In this document: positions 12,745 through 24,319 of the stretch, one piece after another
Position numbering within the stretch: position 1 is the stretch's first letter
How the letters are laid out: every line of letters starts with the position of its first letter
Source of the DNA: Aporrectodea caliginosa
Lineage: Eukaryota > Annelida > Clitellata > Crassiclitellata > Lumbricidae
Assembly (NCBI GenBank): GCA_020284085.1
Contig: JACEVL010000130.1
Coordinates: 1,607,908-1,671,907 of the forward strand
Length of the DNA: 64,000 bases
Direction: 5' to 3'
Made by a program: the position numbers and the translations under genes
Notes under the pieces: generated by a model
Told to the model about the DNA's origin: nothing
Databases searched by the model: none
The model's input: only the letters and a program-made list of their open reading frames with translations

Positions 12745-13543
12745 TCTGGCCAGTGGGCCATCTTATGAGTTTTTGCTTGGAATGGGGATGCATAAATGTC
12801 TGATTTAAAATGCGATCTTGTCCACAGTGCGCCGTGATGCAGTCCCTATACTTTATATTTTATGCCTATGATGCTAAGCATAGTCAGGATAGTCTATACA
12901 TTGTTGCCGGTGTCCCAAGATATTCTATCCCACAAAAAAAGCACCTTTCCACGGATGGAATAAACCGGTGTAGAGTATCTGGACTCTGGAGGGATAAAGC
13001 ATTCTATCCCCCATCGTCATACGCATCACGATAGCCAAGACGAAAATACAGTCAAAATCACCAAAACGAAGTAAACTAATTTCATGTCGACGTACAAACT
13101 AAAGATACGCAACTTAAAATGTTTATGTGTAGGCCTATACAATATAATCCAAACAGTACGACTGAATACACTTAGAAACCGCCAATAATGCAAACTAAAC
13201 CGGATACTCAATTTCGTTAAAGGGGATACTCATTTAGGGGGGTATACCCTATTTGTGACATCGGCATTATATAGGCCTATGTGTGTGCATAACCCTACAT
13301 CCACAGGATCACAACTATCTATAACCTATAGCTAGCATCATAGAAGCAGACCAGTTCCTTGTGCTATCCTGAGAGGCAGCCATGAGTATCAAGTGTTAGC
13401 CAATAGCAACTCTCTTTTCTACCTTTAGCATCAGAGTGCGGATAGCCAGTCTTCTCCCTCTCCGTCTGATTTTCCCACCGACAGTGTATACGGTCACGGT
13501 CAGTGTACCCATTACAGCTGAGTTGGCTATAGAGGCGCAGATG

Positions 13544-14219
13544 AGTGTAGGACATTTCCCCTGGACATTTCCCCGGACATTTCCCCCCCTCGGACATTAC
13601 CCCCCCGGACGTTTCCCCCCACCCCTAGGACATTTCCCCCCCTTTTTAGGGGTCCCGATTTTGAAGATTTTCTAATGACAACACAAACCCTAACCCTGAT
13701 CCTAAACCGACCCTCACGACGCTTAACCTGACCCTAACCGACCCTCACGACGCTTAACCTGACCCTAACCGACCCTCACGACGCTTAACCTGACCCTAAC
13801 CGACCCTCACGACGCTTAACCTGACCCTAACCGACCCTCACGACGCCATTAGTCCTAAACTTCTTCCATTGAAATAGGCTGATTATAATACATACTCCCC
13901 TCGAATATCGGTGTCATTATTCGGGACCCCTAAAGCGCAAGTTTACCCTGTAGGCCTACCTCAATTGTCGGTTAGAGTCGAAACCTAAAATAAACATTCA
14001 GCGGTCTGATGTTTTGATCTAAAGCTCCGGTTTCGATATTTCTAACTTCGCACTTGACTTCGATTCAGGGTTTGACTTGTATGGACAATTGAGGAGGTAT
14101 GTGCAGAAGGGGGGGGGAAATGTCAGGGGGAAAATGTCTAGACGGGGGGAAACGTCCGAGGGGGGAAATGTCCGAGGGGAAATGTCAGGGGAAATGTCCA
14201 GGGGAAATGTCCGTTCCCC
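13544..14219. mobile_element. Foldback MITE with perfect 10-bp target duplication (MULE-like)
   Basis: This 676-bp element starts AGTGTAGGACATTTCCCC and ends GGGGAAATGTCCGTTCCCC. Inverted ends are built of repeated GGACATTTCCCC subunits. Target duplication GGCGCAGATG occurs at 13534-13543 and 14220-14229. The insertion interrupts a SINE whose other copies show a single CCTGCGCC at this point, which supports the duplication independently. Long composite inverted repeats and 9-10 bp duplications are typical of Mutator-like elements. No transposase is present; the interior holds telomere-like repeats. Confidence 0.82.
13690..13850. repeat. 31-bp telomere-like satellite (CCCTAACCGACCCTCACGAC)
   Basis: About four to five units of CGACCCTCACGACGCTTAAC plus CTGACCCTAAC, embedded in the MITE at 13544-14219. 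The reverse complement of the same unit lies inside the unrelated MITE at 31710-31971. Confidence 0.85.
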
Positions 14220-14811
14220 GGCGCAGATGGATGGAGCAGGTGCCTCGCAACAAATCAGCCCTGCATGACGGGGATTTGAATCCTCGACTTCTCCGTTGAC
14301 AGTCCAGCGTGCACTCAAGCTAACCACCAGACTATATATCGAGCATCAAAGCATAATTGAACTAATAGGTTTAGGCATAATTATCTAGGCACGCAACCCT
14401 TGCTTGCACACCTTGCATTGCTTGCACAGGCCTAGGAATGAGGTCTTAGGTATGCGGACACAGCAGGTAAGAGTAATTTGTAAGTATTCATTGTTAAATA
14501 AGCGCCACTATCTAAAACACAAAACATTCATCAGCGATGCAGAGCAAATCTGTTTGAAGGACTTGCTCAAGGTCCCTACACAGAAATCATGATTATAGAT
14601 GAGGCAGCTCCGCTTTGCAAGCAGAGAGCACGAGCTAATCGACCACCGCGCAACAGGTATGCAGGCAATTAAGATTAGGCCTACATCTAAATCACTTTGG
14701 ACGACGTATAGGCGTCAGTTATTTGACCTATGCCAGCGCCATTACAAAAAACCCCTACTGCATTCCATATAATTATGCAAAGCCTATATACAGTCTAAAA
14801 AGAATTAATTG

Positions 14812-14985
14812 GTATGAATGTATGTATGATTGTATGTATGTATGTATGTATGTATGTACGTACGTATGTATGTATGTATGTATGTATGTATGTATGTATG
14901 TATGTATGTATGTATGTATGTATGTATGTATGTATGTATGTATGTATGTATGTATGTCACAGTATGTGTGTATGTATGTATACTG
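14812..14985. repeat. (TATG)n microsatellite
   Basis: Nearly pure TATG tetranucleotide array with TACG interruptions. The YVCM- and YIHT-rich frames across it are artefacts of the repeat. Confidence 0.95.
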
Positions 14986-15468
14986 TATAGGTATATATAG
15001 GCCCTATGTATGTATTTTTCTGTGCATGCATGCATGCATACTTGCATTCATGTATCTATATATGCAATTTTATGCATGCACCAGCATGTATAATTATATC
15101 TATCAACCGGCATGTGCACCGGTATGTATGTGTGTAGGCCTATAATTGCAAGTAGTATGTAGGCCTAATGTAAATTATTTTCCTCATAATTATCAACATG
15201 TAACTTTATGCGTTAGGCTTAACTATAATTAGGGCATAATGTAGAGTAGCCCCAATTGTTCTAATCTGCGCTACTGTATACGCATGTTCTCGTAAACTGA
15301 TATAAGGTTCAATCTATTGAATCGTTTCAAGTTCATTCCCCTCGAAAGCCTAATTACGATCAAACGAATTCAGCAGAACTCGACCGAGGCCTAAGTTCAG
15401 ACGCATGTGAAGCCTTTGTAGGCCAACACAATAGCACGTCGTTAAATAAACGAATTTAAGCACGGCGG

Positions 15469-16107
15469 TAGTGTTGTTTTCGTTAACTAAAACTAAAACG
15501 AAAACCTTCGTTAACGAAAACTCAGGGTTTTAGTTAACTAAAACTAAAACTAAAACTAAAACTTGGTGAAATAACTAAAACTAATAATAACTAAAACTCG
15601 AGGAGCCGGCCAAAAACGATAACTGAAACTAAAACGGTCAAAACTAATAATAACTAAAACATCTAACGAAAACCTAATGAAAACACACAACGAAAACCTA
15701 GCGTCCTTGAATATTTAACGTTTTTGTACATACGGGCGAAAATCGGGAATCACATAAAGCTCAACAAGAAATTTTTACCACACTAATCATTAAAGGGACA
15801 TTATAACATGTAAGATACATGGCATGTTGTTATACTGTAAGAATAATGGTTGCTATTGCCTATTGGCAGTAATTTGATATACATTGTTGTCGGCCAACTA
15901 TCAGTGAACAAATAACTGAAACTAAAACTAAAACTAAAACTGAAGAAACTAAAACTGAAACGAGGAAGTGTCAGTTTCTATTAACTAAAACTATAACTAA
16001 AACTAAAACTTGGCGAAATAACTAAAACTAATAATAACTAAAACACCTAGTATGTAAAACTAATAATAACTAAAACTAAAACTCAAGGCAAAACTAAAAC
16101 AACACTA
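15469..16107. mobile_element. hAT-type MITE (AACTAAAACTAAAAC family)
   Basis: This 639-bp element has termini TAGTGTTGTTTT and AAAACAACACTA and a perfect 8-bp target duplication CACGGCGG (15461-15468 and 16108-16115). The subterminal regions are dense arrays of AACTAAAAC and GTTAACGAAAAC. No coding capacity. Eight-base duplications and this terminal style indicate hAT mobilisation in trans. Confidence 0.88.
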
Positions 16108-16274
16108 CACGGCGGTTCAAAGTTCATTTCCTCTCCCTCCCTCCCATCCCCCATCCATTCGGTTATGGGACGGTGACGCTCAACTAATATTTTGATCGTT
16201 CCGGTAGAATCGTATCTACCACCAACAGACAACAACAGAACCGCAGTTGCCTAAAAGGAGCAACGAGTGCAACA

Positions 16275-16365
16275 GCTATGGTATAATCGTAATCGTAAAC
16301 TCGAAATTTCTACAGCGCCCACAAAAGCGAAGTCGCGGGAACCAGCTTATTCACAGGCGCTTAAT
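16275..16365 (-). repeat. Interspersed repeat 'TGTGGGCGCTGTAGAA', minus copy
   Basis: Minus strand reads CGCCTGTGAATAAGCTGGTT, then CTTTTGTGGGCGCTGTAGAA and a CGAGTTTACGATTACGA tail. Copies occur at 37466-37545 (plus) and 33350-33405 (plus, truncated), with a worn copy near 6838-6895. It looks like a short LINE or SINE 3' end. Confidence 0.6.
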
Positions 16366-17699
16366 CAAAACAGAATCGATATGGTCCGCTGCCGTCGTCG
16401 TCGTCGTCATGAATGTCGTTAAGTAGTGATATGACATTATCTTTGACGCCAGTCAAGGCTGACTGAACACATAGCCCCTCCCCTATTAGCCTAAGTCCCT
16501 CCCCCTATTGTTATAAGCCCCACCCATATTGTTCTTCTACAGGCGGCCATTGTCTCAAGGCTTAAGTCGACGCTTACTAGGCTATTGTCCTATGCTATAG
16601 ACCAACTCAGGCTACGGCCTGCTAGTCTATTGTTCCATGCTCTGGTCCACAGCCTGCCACTCCTTTGTATCCAAGGCTGCGCTACTCAAATCTTTTGTTT
16701 CCAGTTCTAAACGGCAACCAATCAGATCGAATGACGGGTGGGCACACACTAGGTTATTGTCGCAGACTCCAGCCGGCTCATTTGATTGACGGATAAGCGC
16801 ACGCTCAATCATTGGTCACTTCTCCAGGCAATAAACATGATTGACAGTTATGCGCGGGTCACCCCATTGGTCGCGATATAAATCGAACAACTCAATTGAC
16901 GGGTCAGACGCATCCAATCCCAATGCGGTACGCGCGAGCAAAATCTATTATCCAATACTATACGCCATCCAATTACATACACTTGTAAACTGGTAAACCC
17001 CTCCCCTCCCCTCCCCCAAACCCAATAGCAGGGGCGGCGGGGGCGGCGGCGGCGGAAACAGCTGTCTACTCCCAATATCTAGCTCAAGCTTACTTACTTA
17101 TCATATCCTATCGTTTAAGAAGTTAGTGCTCAGAGTACATATAAATTCATTATGCTATATATTCATAAGAATATAAACATAAAATTCGGCAACAATCATG
17201 TATCAACATAACTTACTTTGAAACTCCAACACACACAACTACTACTACTCTTCCTATGACAGTTGGAAAAAAAAAGAGGAAAATCAAGGCCCATCATGTG
17301 ATGTCATATCAAGGCTTGGAAACCGTAGTCATATCACTACTACTACTACCATTCTTATGGCACTGGAATTTGTGTCGAATGCTGTTTTATCATCGAAACA
17401 GGTTCGCAATCATCAGTTGACTCTAGGAATAGTCAATGTTCCCATGTAATGTAGGTAGGTAGGTTGGTACAATCAATTGGTATGCTTCCGCATCGATGGA
17501 TAATATAGCCTAATCCCTCACACAACTTTCAGAATGAAGGATCCCAAAACCGTGGGATATCCCACCATTTAGGGTGGTCCATATAGACCACCCTATATTT
17601 GACTATATGGTGGGATTTCCCACGTTATTTGTGGGTGGGATATCACACCTTGGATCTTTACACCTTAGGGGTGGTCTTTAACACCTTTCTTTGAAGGTG

Positions 17700-18295
17700 T
17701 AATATCCCACGTTAGGGTGTGACAGACCTCCCCCACTCTAAGGTGTGATATCCCACGTTACAGGTGTGGTATCCCTCCCTCATCCTAAGGTGTGATATCC
17801 CACGTTAAAGGTGTGGTATCCCTCCCTCATCCTAAGGTGTGATATCCCACGTTAAAGGTGTGGTATCCCTCCCTCATCCTAAGGTGTGATATCCCACGTT
17901 ACAGGTGTGGTATCCCTCCCTCATCCTAAGGTGTGATATCCCACAGGTGTGGTATCCCTCCCTCATCCTAAGGTGTGATATCCCACGTTACAGGTGTGGT
18001 ATCCCTCCCTCATCCTAAGGTGTGATATCCCACGTTACAGGTGTGGTATCCCTCCCTCATCCTAAGGTGTGATATCCCACGTTACAGGTGTGGTATCCCT
18101 CCCTCATCCTAAGGTGTGATATCCCACGTGATATCCCACGTTACAGGTGTGGTATCCCTCCCTCATCCTAAGGTGTGATATCCCACGTTACAGGTGTGGT
18201 ATCCCTCCCTCATCCTAAGGTGTGATATCCCACGTTAAAGGTGTGGTATCCCTCCCTCATCCTAAGGTGTGATATCCCACGTTAAAGGTGTGGTT
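17700..18295. repeat. 47-bp satellite, about a dozen units
   Basis: The unit is CTAAGGTGTGATATCCCACG, TTACAGGTGTGGTATCCC and TCCCTCATC; spacing 17784 to 17831 gives 47 bp. Units differ mainly at TTACAGG versus TTAAAGG, and one is shortened. The unit derives from the inner end of the left inverted repeat of the surrounding element. Confidence 0.93.
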
Positions 18296-18812
18296 TACCT
18301 CCTTGATTTTAGGCTGCAATTAATATCAAACATTACAGATGTGCATTGCTTATTGTTGTGTAAAAACTTGTACAGTGTAATTGATATTAATTAGCATAGC
18401 GGTAAATATTCTATATCATGATTATCCACTGGAATAAGTTTAATTTCCTAAAACAAATTATCAATGGTACATCTCTATTATATTAGTACACTTTGGTTTT
18501 AAAACTGTGATATTTTGTTGCAGGCACATTAGCATAAAATTTTAACTATAACAGGAAGTTGTAATGAATATAGAATGAAAAGTACAGCAGCTTAAAATTT
18601 TATTTTCACGTTATCATACAAACTACAATATAAAAATTGAAATCAATATAGAGACTGAAAATAGAATAGCATAGAAATTTTATTTTCACAGACCTGAAAC
18701 TAAAATACAAAAGGAGAAATGAATATTACAGACAAAAAATAACATTATTACTAATTATAATAATTATTAATTATAATAATTATTAATTAATTAATTATTA
18801 ATTATTATTATT

Positions 18813-18874
18813 AATTTGTTTTGTTGTACAAATGTATGTATATTATACATACATTTGAACAACAAAACAAATTT
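18813..18874. repeat. Near-perfect hairpin with ~28-bp arms
   Basis: The left arm AATTTGTTTTGTTGTACAAA continues into TGTATGTAT. Its reverse complement follows after a two- to four-base loop, with one mismatch (TACAAAT against ATTTGAA). It could be a small palindromic MITE or a cruciform-prone site. Confidence 0.7.
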
Positions 18875-18969
18875 CAAAATACATGCCATAATCAGTGTCT
18901 TCCAGAAGCATAAACCTTAACCCCGGCACAAAATAAACCAAATATTTACAATGATCGAGCAAACAGCCC

Positions 18970-19390
18970 TTTCCTTTCAAAGATTTAACTTCTACAAACA
19001 ATTACAAAAAGAAACTGTACAACAAAACTATAAACCAGACATAGGCACATCGATCTAGCAAAGAGCCTTGTCCTTTCAAAGACTTAATTTCTACACGAAA
19101 TTATATATAAACGAAATAAACCAAAACAATGGACCAAGATAAACAAAATAAACCAAAAATATCTGTACTGATCCAGCAAACAGCTCGAAAGTCTTTCGCA
19201 AGATTTAATTTCTACACGCAATAATTGGAAACTTTAAACATATCCAAAAAATAAACGAAATAAACCAAAACAAGAACTAGACCAAAAATATTTTCATCAA
19301 TCAGGCAAACAGCCCAGGGGTCTTTTCTAAGATTTAATTTCTACATGCAATTATTGGAAACTCTAAACATATCCAAAACAATAAAACACA
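18970..19390. repeat. Degenerate ~100-130 bp tandem repeat, four units
   Basis: The motif AAGATTTAATTTCTACACGC (variants) recurs near 18976, 19073, 19198 and 19326. Between copies come AAACATATCCAAAA, ATAAACGAAATAAACCAAAA and ATC-AGCAAACAGC in the same order. Confidence 0.65.
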
Positions 19391-19589
19391 TCACAAGTTT
19401 TTGGACTACATTATACATTTATTAAACAAATGTTTGGACTAACACCAGGAAATCTTCACATCACAATGCATTCCATTTTGAAATCACAAAGTCCTGTAAT
19501 TGTGAGTCATCCATATGTGGAGAAAACTGTGGAAAAAGGAAGGCATCATTCTCAATGCATGCTTTGCTATCTAATTCATCGTAGGGATA

Positions 19590-20010
19590 TTTATTAATTC
19601 ATTCGGGAATTTATATAGCACCCCTTCAAGGAAACTACTCAGAGGTGCTCCCGACTCCAACGCGCCCAAAAACAAGTGTTAAGTTTAGTGAATAAAGTTT
19701 CAGGCACAGTGTAGACATAGAAGACCATCCCAGATCACTGGGCCTACCACAAAACAAGCTCGATTCCGAATAGTTGCGGTACGAGCGAACAGAACCACAA
19801 AAACTCCTTTTTCTATGGAGCATAGGTGACGCCTGGGACACTTGAAATCAACGCCAAACCAGGGCAGCTACCCTGTACGCAATGCACCTGAAGATAGGGA
19901 GCCAGTGAAGGACCACCAGCATGTAGCTGGAAACGTGACCATACTTGGGAATTTGCCCAATGAGGCAAACTGCAGAGCGCAAAACTCGGTCCAAGCATGC
20001 TTATTGCTTC
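19590..20010 (-). mobile_element. CR1/L2-like LINE 3' fragment
   Basis: Minus-strand reading ends in GGGAGCACCTCTGAGTAG, CCTTGAAGGGGTGCTATATA and an AATTCCCGAATGAAT tail. This is the 3' terminus seen in the better preserved copies at 24320-25700 and 36365-36845. Upstream lies a decayed C-terminal LINE frame. Only a relic. Confidence 0.65.
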
Positions 20011-20327
20011 ATTACTCTTTATTTGAGAGAAGACTAGTGAAGAAACTGAAAATTAGATCTTAAACTGGCATGCAAGTACACATCAAAACAAAGCCCATCG
20101 ACTGAATCAGCACAAAAATTGAAGCATACTTTAAACATCACAACCTCTAGTAATAATAAATATGAAAGTGGTATTTCTAGAAACAATTCACAGCATTCAT
20201 GCTGTTGCACAATTAGCATAATGTAAAGCTATTCAATCTAAAGTAGACTTCTATAGTGTCATTATCATAATGCAGTCAGAAAAACTATAATCGAACTACA
20301 GGGCAGGCAAGGTGAAACCGACGAGTT

Positions 20328-21766
20328 TTAAGCATAGTTTTGAAGAATATTACAGAACCGACACAATAGTTTCCGTTGTGAAACAATATAGTTATTGTCC
20401 GTAGCTCTGAAAGGACACTTAGAACAGCAGATGGAAAAGTCTGACTCGTTGATTTTGTACTTTTTGGCCATGTGCTGAAGTGCGCTGCAACAGAATAAAC
20501 CAACAGCACAATCAATCAAACAACATCATCACTATGTTCCCTTCTTCTCAGCATTGGGACTGCAACTGTGGCATAGCCACTATTCGCCTCCGTATTCCGT
20601 ACGCATATTAAAGTTTCTATATGGAACAATATAGAACATGTAGAACCTAACGTCAAAGTTCAACATGTAATTGTATTTAGTAACTTTTATCATGCTGGTG
20701 TCTAAGGCACAAGGCATTAACCCATGGTGCTCTAAATATAGAAGGCTTTTCATTACCATCATAAACTCTGTCTGAGTCAACGGATCTTCTGGGTATTGAC
20801 CTGATTACTGGTTGGCTGTAGAGCCCGAATGGACGATGCCTTCCTTGTGCATTAGGCAGTGGCACAATTAGAAGTTATTAAATACATTGACAATTACATG
20901 TTGGAATTTGGAAGCTCTGTTGCGGTCTACATGTGCTTAGTGAGCAACAGCTAAAATATTGCATAGTATGAATAAAAAATCACACAAAACTTGTCACATT
21001 AGATGACTAAAAGACTTTGCAGGATTTCATGAACACCATAACCTCTCAGAGCCCGAATGGATGATGCCTTCCTTGTGCTTGAGGCAGCGGCACAATTAGA
21101 AGTTATTAAATACAATGACAATTACATGTTGGAATTTGGAAGCTCTGTTGCGGTCTACATGTGCTTAGTGAGCAACAGCTAAAATATTGCATAGTGGATG
21201 TTTGAATAAAAAATCACACAAAACTGGGCACACTAGAAGACTTTACAGGATTTCATCAACACCATAACCTCTCTGCCTGATTGGACTAGTCTTCTGGATA
21301 CTGACATGAGCTTCTGGATATTGAGTGGTGCTAAATGACTAAAAAAATCATGATACTAGTCACACTCATAAAGATGTCCTTAATCTGCAGTTGACCAACA
21401 CGGCATGCTCCATCGGCCTCTAAACTTATGCCATTGTGTATCCATTTGTGAAGTCCAACGTACTGCTACCGCTTCTCACCACACTTTGCAACCGATTCAT
21501 CCTTGAAGGGGTCCTGTCGTCGACCAAGAAAAGATCAATCCTGGTCGAATCGTCAAACGTGAGCAGCTTGATTAAACTGATCCAGCCAACTTCTGACCGA
21601 TCGCCAACGTCTCCTACTAATATTATTAACTAATATGGTGGGAATATGAGATAAACTGTACTTACGAAATGTACATGTAAGAGCCGGTGTTTTTGACGGC
21701 ACTGTCAGCATAGCCAGATGCCATCGTTCTTCTCAAACACCAGAGATCAAACAACTGCACTGACTC
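20328..21766 (-). CDS. Candidate two-exon gene for a small Cys-rich protein (weak)
   Basis: An exon at 21766-21666 has a TTTGCAG acceptor and a GTAAGT donor. It contains an ATG at 21724-21722 and 19 full codons, ending in phase 2. It joins in frame to 20484-20328 (acceptor TTCTGTTGCAG), which continues to a stop. The product would be about 71 residues. Visible features are HMAKKYKI, then ICCSKCPF and LLCRFC, two CxxC pairs that could form a zinc site. A possible 5' non-coding exon with splice sites lies at 23024-22973, outside the surrounding TIR element. I recognise no family. Short exons with plausible splice sites arise by chance in AT-rich DNA, so this is only a lead. Confidence 0.25.
20819..21276. 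repeat. ~229-bp direct tandem duplication
   Basis: Two adjacent copies share AGAGCCCGAATGGA-GATGCC, GGCACAATTAGAAGTTATTA, GGAAGCTCTGTTGCGGTCTA and AATAAAAAATCACACAAAAC, with a few substitutions and small indels. Confidence 0.88.
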
Positions 21767-22699
21767 CTGCAAACAAAATTATTTCATTCAATCGAATTTC
21801 AGAATTTATATAATGCCATGACAACAAATGGGCATGTCTATAACAAGTTTCAAGCACTGTACACAGTACTATACATCATATGATGGTAACTGTTATTACA
21901 CATATAATTATAAATTTTTATAGCACTGCTGTGAGATGCTATATGTCATTATGTATGTATGTATGTATGGATAAGGAAACATAGTGTAGTCAGTAGCACA
22001 TATTTAGTTCCTCTCAAGAGCTTTTTACTGGAAAAATCGAGAATTATTAAGAACAGAAAATTCATCAGTAGTAAACATTTCTCAGACAACTAGAAGAGTC
22101 ACCAAACCCGTGGCAGGCTCAAGCACACATAATTATGATACTGGTCATACTCATAAAGATCTGGGGACTTCGCATCGCAATCATGAGATTTTTCTAAGGT
22201 CTACAGACTAATTTTTACCGTACTTTCCAACAGTGGCAGTGAATCAGATTAGAAAAAACTCGCTCAGTGGGTCTGGCCTGTCTGAAAGACGTTTATTATT
22301 ATTGTAACTTGTAAACATTATAATTTGTTAATTCAATGTTATGCTCTGGTTTTTTTCTTTGCCAGTTCTTAGCTGAGCATTTTGTGAATAATTGTGATTG
22401 TTAAAACAAATTATATAGTTCATAATATTTTCCTCTTTAGTAACTTTCGATTTTTTGGTACAATTTTGGCCGATCATGGGAATTTTATTGGAGGATTCTG
22501 GGATGCCCAAAAATGGATAATGGAAGCACTGGATATTACACCTTCGGAAAAGATGTTAAAACCCACTCCCTAAGGTGTAACGATTCAAGGTGTGATATCC
22601 CACCCAGCCAATAACGTGAGAAATCCCACTTTTACATAAAAATAAGGTGGGCTATAGAGACCACCCTAAATCGTGGGATATCCCACGTTTTCCGGGACA

Positions 22700-23590
22700 G
22701 TGTGGTTAACTGGCAGTGGCTTGTTACAACTGGAAAACATGGAGCTGGTTAGTGTGGAAAAGACTGCCGAGAGATTCCGACTTATATATTTCTGTCTAGA
22801 CAAAAATGGGCATATGATTGTTTAAAATGATAAGTCTATATTTCTTCTACAGGGCAGTTTTTAGATAGAATTTTTACACTGCTGCTAGATAAAACCAGAG
22901 CATAGGGAGATGCTTAAAGTTAAGAATCATAAGTTAAAGTTAAGATGGGAATAGACAGGAAATTATATTTACCACTGAACAAGATTCCAAGGTGTTCACA
23001 CTGGTTCCAGGATATGCGAGTGCACTGAAACAAAAAAGACAGTCACAATTAACTGTAAAAAATCATCACTAAAGCATCCCAATGCTGGCACTACACATGC
23101 GGCATAAGCACCATTGCCATGAATGTAGAGCTATGTGCGAGCGTCCCCAAACTTATAGTGGGGTAGATGGCCTGAAAACCTAAACAAAATTGTAACAAGC
23201 GTAAATTTGGTATCGTTGGAATTAGAATTTAAAGCTAATCATTTCAGTGAAAATACCCATCAACCACATATCGGGGATTTAGACAGCAAGCAAAAGTGTA
23301 TGACGACATTAGCACACACCTTTCCTTGTTAACTTTTTACTAAAACAGAAAAGACATGTACTGTTTTAAGTGTAATTTCAAGAAACTACTCATAGTCATT
23401 CTTTGTTCAATCAACAGAATTGGCAAATTTATTAAATTGTCATATTTGTTGACTCCAAAAATGAAACAAGAAGCTCTCCAGTAGCAATACTTGCTGATTT
23501 AAATGAGCAGAGCTCTTCTACCTGGCTTGGTAATCGTAGACTGGTTTAGATCTGCGACTGTTAGCTGAGGCCTTTAACAGGTTACTGAAA
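22700..23590. other. AT-rich intergenic DNA
   Basis: Nothing supported apart from the possible splice-flanked 52-bp segment at 22973-23024 (minus). Confidence 0.35.
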
Positions 23591-23985
23591 AAGGCCTCAT
23601 GTCACCTTCTTGCTTAATGTTCGTGATCTTAGGGTGACTCTTGACCAAGAGCTAGTTTTTCACAACACGCTAACTTGGTCACACGAAGTTGTTACAACAA
23701 GCGTTGTCAACTGTTGTTCTTCGTTCCTTATCTCATGATGCTGCAGTGGTCCTAGTCCATGCCTCAATTACCAGCAGAACTCACCACTGCTACTCCATTC
23801 TTGCTGGTCTTCCATCAGGCTTGATGGACCGGGTCCTTCATTTGGCTGCCCGGCTTATTGGTCGTATTCCAAAATATGCTCCATTCACTGCCTACATGCG
23901 CGATGTTCTGTACCGGCTTCTCGCATTGCAGTGCATCTATCTTACAGGATAGCAGCGTTTGTCTGGTGATATCTCTGGTTGTGCT
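23590..23985 (+). pseudogene. CR1/L2-like LINE fragment, C-terminal region, plus strand
   Basis: Plus-strand translations across shifting frames give the region after the RT domain: VHASITSRTHHCYSILAGLP, GLMDRVLHLAARLIG, then an AYMRDVL segment. Stops and frame changes show it is dead. It abuts an inverted copy at 24000-24310. Confidence 0.75.
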
Positions 23986-23999
23986 CTATCGCAGTGCTT

Positions 24000-24310
24000 C
24001 CCAAAGGAGATGCGTTGCGAGGCAGGAAGCCAGTGCAATACATCACGCATGTAGGCAGAAACTGGGGTATATTTATGAATATGACCAATAAGCCGAGCAG
24101 AAGAACGAAGGACCCGGCAAAGACGCCCCATTAAGCCAGATGGGTAACCAGCAAGAACCGAGCAATCTTCTGCATATCTTTTTTCTCTGTGTAATCAAAG
24201 TGCTCACACACCACGTGACGTTTGTTTGATTAGAAGAGAAAGTACTAGGCGATGATGAGACAGACGGATGCACAGAAGCACACTCATGCATACTAAGTGC
24301 TCACCCAAAA
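24000..24310 (-). pseudogene. CR1/L2-like LINE fragment, minus strand
   Basis: Minus-strand frames repeat LLGSCWLPIWLNGASLPGPS and SAYMRDVLHWLPASQRI, the same LINE C-terminal segment as 23590-23985 but in the opposite orientation. The two form a head-to-head relic. Confidence 0.7.
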
Positions 24311-24319
24311 TGAAAAAGA

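Larger units (their letters stand above)
13360..14335 (-). mobile_element. tRNA-derived SINE (family 2), split by a later MITE
   Basis: The head at 14230-14335, read on the minus strand, has an A-box-like TAGCTTGAGTG and a B box GGATTCAAATCCC. The body resumes at 13533 and runs to about 13360, ending in the conserved 'ctaacacttgatactcatgg ctgcc' segment. Uninterrupted relatives at 29405-29600 and 49895-50225 carry the same body (GTACACTGAC, GAGAGGACTGGC, CTAAGAAAATGAAGT, ACACTTCATACCCATG). The gap is exactly the foldback MITE 13544-14219, flanked by a duplicated GGCGCAGATG. Confidence 0.75.
17541..22698. mobile_element. 5.2-kb structure bounded by ~170-bp inverted repeats
   Basis: The left end at 17541-17712 and the reverse complement of 22531-22698 match in order: TCCC-AAAA, CGTGGGATATCCCAC, TTTAGGGTGGTC, TATAG-CCACC, GTGGGATTTC-CACGTTATT, GGTGGGATATCACACCTTG, TTACACCTTAGGG, GAAGGTGTAATATCC. 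The terminal blocks are rich in the self-complementary GTGGGATATCCCAC. The outer boundaries and the target duplication could not be fixed. The interior holds a 47-bp satellite, a hairpin, a LINE relic, a 229-bp tandem duplication and a weak two-exon gene candidate. It looks like a DNA transposon or a very large foldback element; no transposase was recognised. Confidence 0.7.

Noticed and set aside
14723..15145. YVCMYVCM-rich 140-codon ORF
   Set aside because: Translation of a (TATG)n microsatellite.
17541..18300. CRISPR-like array from regularly spaced palindromic repeats
   Set aside because: The 47-bp units are contiguous with no unique spacers and lie in a eukaryotic transposon terminus.
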